A stretch of DNA of 64,000 bases from Nitrospirae bacterium MYbin3. Lineage in GTDB: Bacteria > Nitrospirota > Thermodesulfovibrionia > Thermodesulfovibrionales > Dissulfurispiraceae. The DNA is taken from the NCBI GenBank assembly GCA_002753335.1, contig PEAD01000013.1, positions 1 to 64,000 of the forward strand, read 5' to 3'. The translations under genes were made by a program, and so were the position numbers. Below are positions 60,801-64,000 of the stretch, piece after piece. The number at the start of each line of letters is the position of its first letter. Position 1 is the first letter of the stretch. The notes beneath the pieces were generated by a model that ran no database searches, was not told where the DNA came from, and saw nothing but the letters and a program-made list of their open reading frames with translations.

Positions 60801-61219
60801 ACACTACCGACTATAAGTACGGAGCCTGCACAGGCAGAGTAGTTGAGCATTGGCATACAGGCAGTATGACAACAAGGGTTCCCGAGCTTGCCAGGGCTGT
60901 GCCGGGTGCGTATGTGGAGATGAGCGAAATTTTAGCTAAGAAGTTGAGCATTAAGAATGGAGATGCGGTTATAGTTGAATCTCCGAGAGGGAAAATCCAG
61001 CTTCCTGCAAAGGTTCTGGATGTAAGCAAGGCTACGGGCGGGCCGCGCCACGATTATGTTTTTGTGCCGTTCTTTGACGAGTACAAGATGATAAACATGA
61101 TTATGCGGGATGCCTTTGACCCGTTCAGCTTCCAGCCTGACTACAAGATGTTCGCTGTTAAGATTTACAAGGGCAAGACCAAGACGGCGCAGGCCGAGCC
61201 CGGCAAAATTGTAGGCTAA
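57884..61219 (+). CDS. napA: NapA-like periplasmic nitrate reductase, enlarged
   Basis: A 1111-residue Tat-exported molybdo-enzyme (SRRDFLRA, signal about 1-32). The 4Fe-4S ligands are C42, C45, C49 and C83 (CRYCAIGC, then CTKG). The Mo-cofactor cysteine is at 213 in RTCMASAVVGY, as in NapA. LTGQPNACGG and the C-terminal EHWHTGSMTTRVPEL are NapA-specific blocks. Classical NapA is about 830 residues (epsilon types about 920), so this has a much larger insert, mostly before the C-terminal cofactor domain. It should reduce nitrate to nitrite, but the insert leaves the substrate open. The ribosome site is AAAGGAGG. Confidence 0.87.
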   Translation: MQLSRRDFLRASAIAAAAAAAGIAKPDMLYAVSVKQVPIGQCRYCAIGCTMIADCETDGSGKVTKVIAIKGDLKSPVNKGVLCTKGFYLHKAIAYKDRPKGALIRKEWINPKTGKPDFVNSPRVLTGLTTKDPKGMKPSEVDMKENFVLVPWEDAIEFVANSVETSVKEHGKHSVAYYGSGQLGTEETHIMNKVFKGGGGLANNAIEGQPRTCMASAVVGYLYTFGKDEPYGCLDDIDVPDPDFGKHADTFFLIGSNTAEAHPILFNRMAALKAKNPDKVKVILADPRKTRSGTIADLWLPFATGRDLLLINSIAYIIAHELDGAKGDVEKGTVTSKWKYLDRKFIERHVSFGIHEDVKKTWIKTVYGGTRESAWDLTYSAEPRKTYPNLKNKYADEAAIMKDLYKGFAAFLKFLEDYKPEKVSDLIFEGESPLVYDRPTKTWKKISGPEALRLAAKWFAEGYTLSAWCMGVNQKLQGTWTNASLHMLHLITGKTVKPGRHSYSLTGQPNACGGIRAPGALCHALPYGRLVANPVHRGQVEKIWHDRASAYLKKNGMAEADAKKETDKIKIHDKPGPHTIEMFRRLGAGQIKVQFISTVNAGQSLPYSWPYRLACAAAHKGQAWPLVVTLEAFPNATTMVSDVVLGASSWYEKEFVFGNLERRYQVIKQVIEPYGNTIPDHTIFALIMRRLEEKGLVPKGHISQFWPAEYDGKDWMKKTIEAAKTKDWNRKFSSNIWTELMELSKGTGYDFSGMNRKMLLEQNHGYRIPLPAEYHTSEDVKKRYDKYQSKIQYAYPYDPHIDKITGLYLKNMKEFNPAYGAWLEKNISDMKVDEAYHKEHNLPKGWYASFYNSNAFINGMVDIPTPDGKTRKAPGWDGRAIAWANPWWACKFDGKQFVKHKTVEVVERKFVAAKVNETSVAPYEQTAKYTVNVIGDPNSNTNALKNIALSPAEFHNLRHEYTKADGGKLLIIDTTDYKYGACTGRVVEHWHTGSMTTRVPELARAVPGAYVEMSEILAKKLSIKNGDAVIVESPRGKIQLPAKVLDVSKATGGPRHDYVFVPFFDEYKMINMIMRDAFDPFSFQPDYKMFAVKIYKGKTKTAQAEPGKIVG

Positions 61220-61234
61220 TATTTAAACTTAAAG

Positions 61235-61271
61235 GCGGAGCCGGATTTATCAGTCCTGCTCCGCTTTTTTT
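61235..61271 (+). terminator. Terminator between napA and napG
   Basis: Stem GCGGAGC (61235-61241) pairs with GCTCCGC (61258-61264), followed directly by seven T. It lies 15 bp after the napA stop and should end most transcripts, leaving napGHD at lower levels by read-through or with its own promoter. Confidence 0.8.
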
Positions 61272-61295
61272 CTGCTAAGCGTTAGAGGAATAAAA

Positions 61296-62051
61296 TTGAC
61301 CAGAAGAGATTTTATAAAGATGTCTGTTTCGGGCGGCCTTGTCCTTGCGTCAGGATTGATGGTGCCGGGGCGGGGGCTTTTGCATGCTGCAAAAGAAGAA
61401 TTTGAAGGGCCGCTGCCGAATATTGATGTAGGCGGTATAATCAGGCCTCCCGGCGCTTTGCCGGAAAAGGAGTTCAGGGCAAAATGCGTAAGCTGCGGCG
61501 TTTGCGTGAATACATGCCATGTTATGAAATACGATGCTATTGCGGTTTCGGGCCTGAAAGACCTGACCAATTTCGGCACTCCGTACATCAAGGATATGAG
61601 GGACTTTCCATGCGCTCTCTGCATGGAATGCCCGCCCCTATGCCCCACAGGGGCGTTGAAGCCTCTGCAGAAAGAAAAGGTTTCAATGGGCACTGCATTG
61701 ATAGACTTCTCTCTCTGCTTCGGATGGAACGGTGATGTCTGTCTTTCTTGCAGCAAGGCATGCCCGCTTGGCGCAACGGTATTTGATTTCTACAACGGCG
61801 AGTGGGGCAACCAGCCGTATATCAATGAAGGCTGCGTTGGCTGCGGACTGTGCGTGAAATATTGCCCTATCGGCGGCTCTGCCATAAAGGTTGTGACAAA
61901 ACAAAAATATAATAATCTAAAAGATAGCTACAAGGCTGATTTCAAATCCCTGATTTCTTTGAAAAGCGAAGAGCGCTACAATGTTGTTTATGGCCAGAAC
62001 CTTCCTAAAATAATGGAGCGCGGAAGAATGGTGGAACGTGAGTACAGATAA
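61296..62051 (+). CDS. napG: NapG-type periplasmic ferredoxin
   Basis: A 251-residue Tat-exported protein (TRRDFIKMS signal) with four 4Fe-4S cysteine clusters (about C64-74, C106-116, C141/149-156 and C180-190). NapG with NapH passes electrons from quinol to NapA-type enzymes. It starts with TTG at 61296 after AGAGGAA, and overlaps napH by 14 bp. Confidence 0.9.
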   Translation: MTRRDFIKMSVSGGLVLASGLMVPGRGLLHAAKEEFEGPLPNIDVGGIIRPPGALPEKEFRAKCVSCGVCVNTCHVMKYDAIAVSGLKDLTNFGTPYIKDMRDFPCALCMECPPLCPTGALKPLQKEKVSMGTALIDFSLCFGWNGDVCLSCSKACPLGATVFDFYNGEWGNQPYINEGCVGCGLCVKYCPIGGSAIKVVTKQKYNNLKDSYKADFKSLISLKSEERYNVVYGQNLPKIMERGRMVEREYR

Positions 62052-62874
62052 AAAACTGCCATTATCAAAGCTCAGGCGTTTGGTGATGTTCGGTATTCTT
62101 ATTTTGTTTCTGCTTCAGTTTGTGAATATCAAACTCTTGGTAGGCGGACTTACAGGCTCGGCTGTGCTATGGTCTCTGAATCTCATAGATGTTTTTGCCT
62201 ACATTGAGAGTCTTGTTGCATCGCTTGATTTTACGAAAGAGTCTTTTATCGCGGTGCTTGCGGTGTCAGGGCTCTATCTGATTTTCGGAAGGGCTTTCTG
62301 CGGATGGGTATGCCCGATGGATTTTCTATATGAAATTATTGATCGTGTTAAGAAGCCCCAATTATCAGGATTGCAGAAGATTTCAGCAAAGATACCTCCT
62401 CAGACCGGATATATCATTGCGGCCTTTTTGCTGTTTGTTTCGTGTTTGATAGGCATCCCGGTTTTTTCGAACTATGCATCGCATCTGACCAATTTTTTCA
62501 GGGCGCTTACAGGTGTTGTTTCTTTAATCTTGGATTTGCCGGTTGGTAAAGATGTTGTTATATATTCGATTGCGGTTATCTTATTTCTGCTGCTTTTTGA
62601 GTTTTTTTTCCCTCGTCTTTGGTGCAGGGCGCTCTGTCCTGTAGGAAAGGTTTACGGTCTTTTCAATAAGGTCAGTCTTTTAAGAATAGGGTTTGTGGAG
62701 GGTCGTCAGTGCGGTGAGTGTATGCTGTGTGACCAGACATGTTACATGAATGTTAAGATAGCTATGAATATAGACAAGCCGGCGCTGCGTGATTCAAACT
62801 GTATATACTGCGGCAGATGCAGCGAGGGCTGCGAAACCAAGAGTCGTCTGATAAAATTAAAACTCTGGAGGTAG
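62038..62874 (+). CDS. napH: NapH-type quinol dehydrogenase membrane subunit
   Basis: A 278-residue protein with four membrane helices. The two CxxxCP motifs FCGWVCP (about 88-93) and WCRALCP (about 196-202) and the two C-terminal 4Fe-4S motifs CGECMLCDQTC and CIYCGRCSEGC are the NapH hallmarks. It oxidises quinol and gives electrons to NapG. The GTG start is inside napG. Confidence 0.92.
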   Translation: MSTDKKLPLSKLRRLVMFGILILFLLQFVNIKLLVGGLTGSAVLWSLNLIDVFAYIESLVASLDFTKESFIAVLAVSGLYLIFGRAFCGWVCPMDFLYEIIDRVKKPQLSGLQKISAKIPPQTGYIIAAFLLFVSCLIGIPVFSNYASHLTNFFRALTGVVSLILDLPVGKDVVIYSIAVILFLLLFEFFFPRLWCRALCPVGKVYGLFNKVSLLRIGFVEGRQCGECMLCDQTCYMNVKIAMNIDKPALRDSNCIYCGRCSEGCETKSRLIKLKLWR

Positions 62875-62877
62875 TGG

Positions 62878-63156
62878 ATGATTTTTTCTAGCGGATTCAT
62901 AGAGGCTGATGATGACAATAGTGTACAGACGGTTATAGATGAACTTCAAAAAAGAAACATGGAGGTCACAGGGGTAAAAAATGAAAAGATAGTGTTTCTT
63001 GTTGAGCGGGAAACTACCGGAGAAGTCAAGGCAGCACTTGATTCTCTGAAAAGCATAGATGGCGTAAGGAGCGTATATCTGGCGTATTACAGCCTTGATG
63101 GAGGCGATGAAGTAGAAGGTGGAGCCGCATTTATAGAAACCGAAGCTGTTTCTTAA
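62878..63156 (+). CDS. napD: NapD chaperone
   Basis: A 92-residue cytoplasmic protein with the NapD ferredoxin-like fold (IDELQKRNMEVTGVKNEK onward). NapD binds the Tat signal of NapA to hold it until cofactor insertion. Its presence supports NapA identity for the 1111-residue enzyme. It starts 4 bp after napH, after a GGAGGT site. Confidence 0.87.
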   Translation: MIFSSGFIEADDDNSVQTVIDELQKRNMEVTGVKNEKIVFLVERETTGEVKAALDSLKSIDGVRSVYLAYYSLDGGDEVEGGAAFIETEAVS

Positions 63157-63238
63157 GCGGTGTTGGCTTGTTTGAAATTGAATGTATAGCGGTGCTGTGT
63201 GATAAAATATCCGCACCATATCTCAAAGGAGAATCAAT

Positions 63239-64000
63239 ATGAAGATAAGTGTATTGTTAAGAATAGTGCTGGCTGCATTACTCGTTTTTTCTTTGTTGAG
63301 CACAGTATCTGTTTTTTATTCATTGAACCAGATGCAGGCTGACGGAGATGTGGTCAACTATGCCGGAAGACAGAGGGCCATATCGCAGAGACTCACAAAG
63401 ATGGTTTATGCAAAGCAGCATGGCATCGACACTAGCGCCGATATTGCCAAATTCACGGGTATGCTCGACAGGATAGTAAAAGGTTTGGTTGACGGTGATG
63501 CTGAGTGGAAACTCCCTAAGGCTGATGATGAGAAATTCATAGCAAAGATGAAAGAGATGGACAGCGCATGGAAGGGCTTTAAGGAGACGGTGGCCAAGGT
63601 GGATAGTGACAAGTCCGCTCTTGAGAAGCTTTATAAAGACAGCGAAAATGTATTGAAGATAGCTGATGAAGCGACAACCCTTGCGGCCGGCGTATCCGAA
63701 GGCAAGGTCAAAGGGCTTAAGACTGTACAGGTCACACTATTTGTGATAAACCTGATAATCTTGGCTGTAGTTTTGGTGATGATACAAAAGAAGATCACCG
63801 CGCCACTTGCAGGACTTTCTGCTAAAGTTGAGGAGATAGCAAAGGGTGACCTCACCGTAACGATTGATTATTCAGGCATGGACGAGGTGGGTGTTCTGGC
63901 CTCTAATATGAACACAATGGTCGGCACGATCAAAAAGATGATCGGCGGAATAGTCAGGTCATCAAGCAATGTTGTATCGGCCGTTGATGTTTTGAAAGCT
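63239..64000 (+). CDS. Methyl-accepting chemotaxis protein with PilJ/NarX-type sensor (partial)
   Basis: The frame is open to the window end (254 codons). It has a membrane helix (about 5-27), then VNYAGRQRAISQRLTKM (about 40-56), which matches the conserved NxAGxxRxxSQR box of the PilJ/NarX N-terminal domain, a helical periplasmic region, a second helix (about 162-182), HAMP (about 185-235) and the beginning of the signalling coiled coil. In NarX this box binds nitrate. Its place after napD suggests nitrate taxis. The 3' part is outside the window. The ATG follows AAAGGAG. Confidence 0.8.
   Translation, partial: MKISVLLRIVLAALLVFSLLSTVSVFYSLNQMQADGDVVNYAGRQRAISQRLTKMVYAKQHGIDTSADIAKFTGMLDRIVKGLVDGDAEWKLPKADDEKFIAKMKEMDSAWKGFKETVAKVDSDKSALEKLYKDSENVLKIADEATTLAAGVSEGKVKGLKTVQVTLFVINLIILAVVLVMIQKKITAPLAGLSAKVEEIAKGDLTVTIDYSGMDEVGVLASNMNTMVGTIKKMIGGIVRSSSNVVSAVDVLKA

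Overview
The window reads as chromosome of a free-living, Gram-negative, anaerobic or facultatively anaerobic bacterium. It has periplasmic multihaem cytochromes, Tat-exported molybdo- and iron-sulphur enzymes, lipoproteins, System II-type cytochrome c maturation (CcsA) and a very large signalling complement. The gene mix (octahaem nitrite reductase, NapA-type reductase with NapGHD, B12-dependent radical SAM enzymes, NosL proteins, MASE1 and GGDEF sensors) would fit a Nitrospirota- or Desulfobacterota-like organism. That is an inference from gene content; no rRNA or other phylogenetic marker is present.

Layout. 1-1952: small accessory patch with IS-end-like repeats, a gene remnant, an intact VapBC-type toxin-antitoxin pair with a textbook promoter, and a truncated BrnT next to an intact BrnA-type antitoxin. 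2063-4949: a REC-GAF-class III nucleotide cyclase followed by a PAS-GGDEF diguanylate cyclase. 4967-9462: Smr and SprT-like proteins, a DUF4139 secreted protein, CcsA and a lipoprotein. 9533-15170: two B12-type radical SAM enzymes around a LuxE-like acyl-protein synthetase, then pyrE. 15257-21410: CDF transporter and three histidine kinases. 21430-26539: nucleotidyltransferase pair, HU, GIY-YIG protein, FKBP isomerase, HAD phosphatase, SDR, NrfJ-like OB-fold protein. 26616-33313 (minus): possible long operon with a CbiG-CobJ fusion, BPL_N amidotransferase-like protein, DHA2 exporter, TPM and LemA proteins. 33454-38962: accessory lipoproteins, an AbiEii-like pair and small proteins. 38970-49825: dihaem-sensor diguanylate cyclase divergent from a Wsp-like chemosensory cluster (two CheW, soluble MCP, CheB, CheR-TPR, CheA-REC, Hpt-REC-REC-GGDEF, two CheY). 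49833-55358: TlpA-NosL-NosL-ABC transporter module. 55594-63156: nitrate/nitrite respiration. 63239-end: a PilJ/NarX-type MCP cut by the window edge.

How they work together. The strongest system is the nitrate-to-ammonium module. A 1111-residue NapA-like reductase would make nitrite, and an octahaem nitrite reductase (eight haem motifs, the fourth CxxCK, plus a Tyr-x-Cys pair) would reduce it to ammonium. NapG/NapH would feed electrons from quinol, and NapD would chaperone NapA export. No NapB, NapC, NrfA or NrfH is present; a small monohaem protein between the two reductases may fill a carrier role. The adjacent MCP carries a NarX/PilJ-type sensory box and could couple nitrate to taxis.

A second theme is c-di-GMP. 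There are three GGDEF proteins, one with a periplasmic dihaem sensor, and a Wsp-like array whose expected output cyclase is interrupted by one in-frame TGA at 48428-48430. No CRISPR array, rRNA or tRNA gene was seen.
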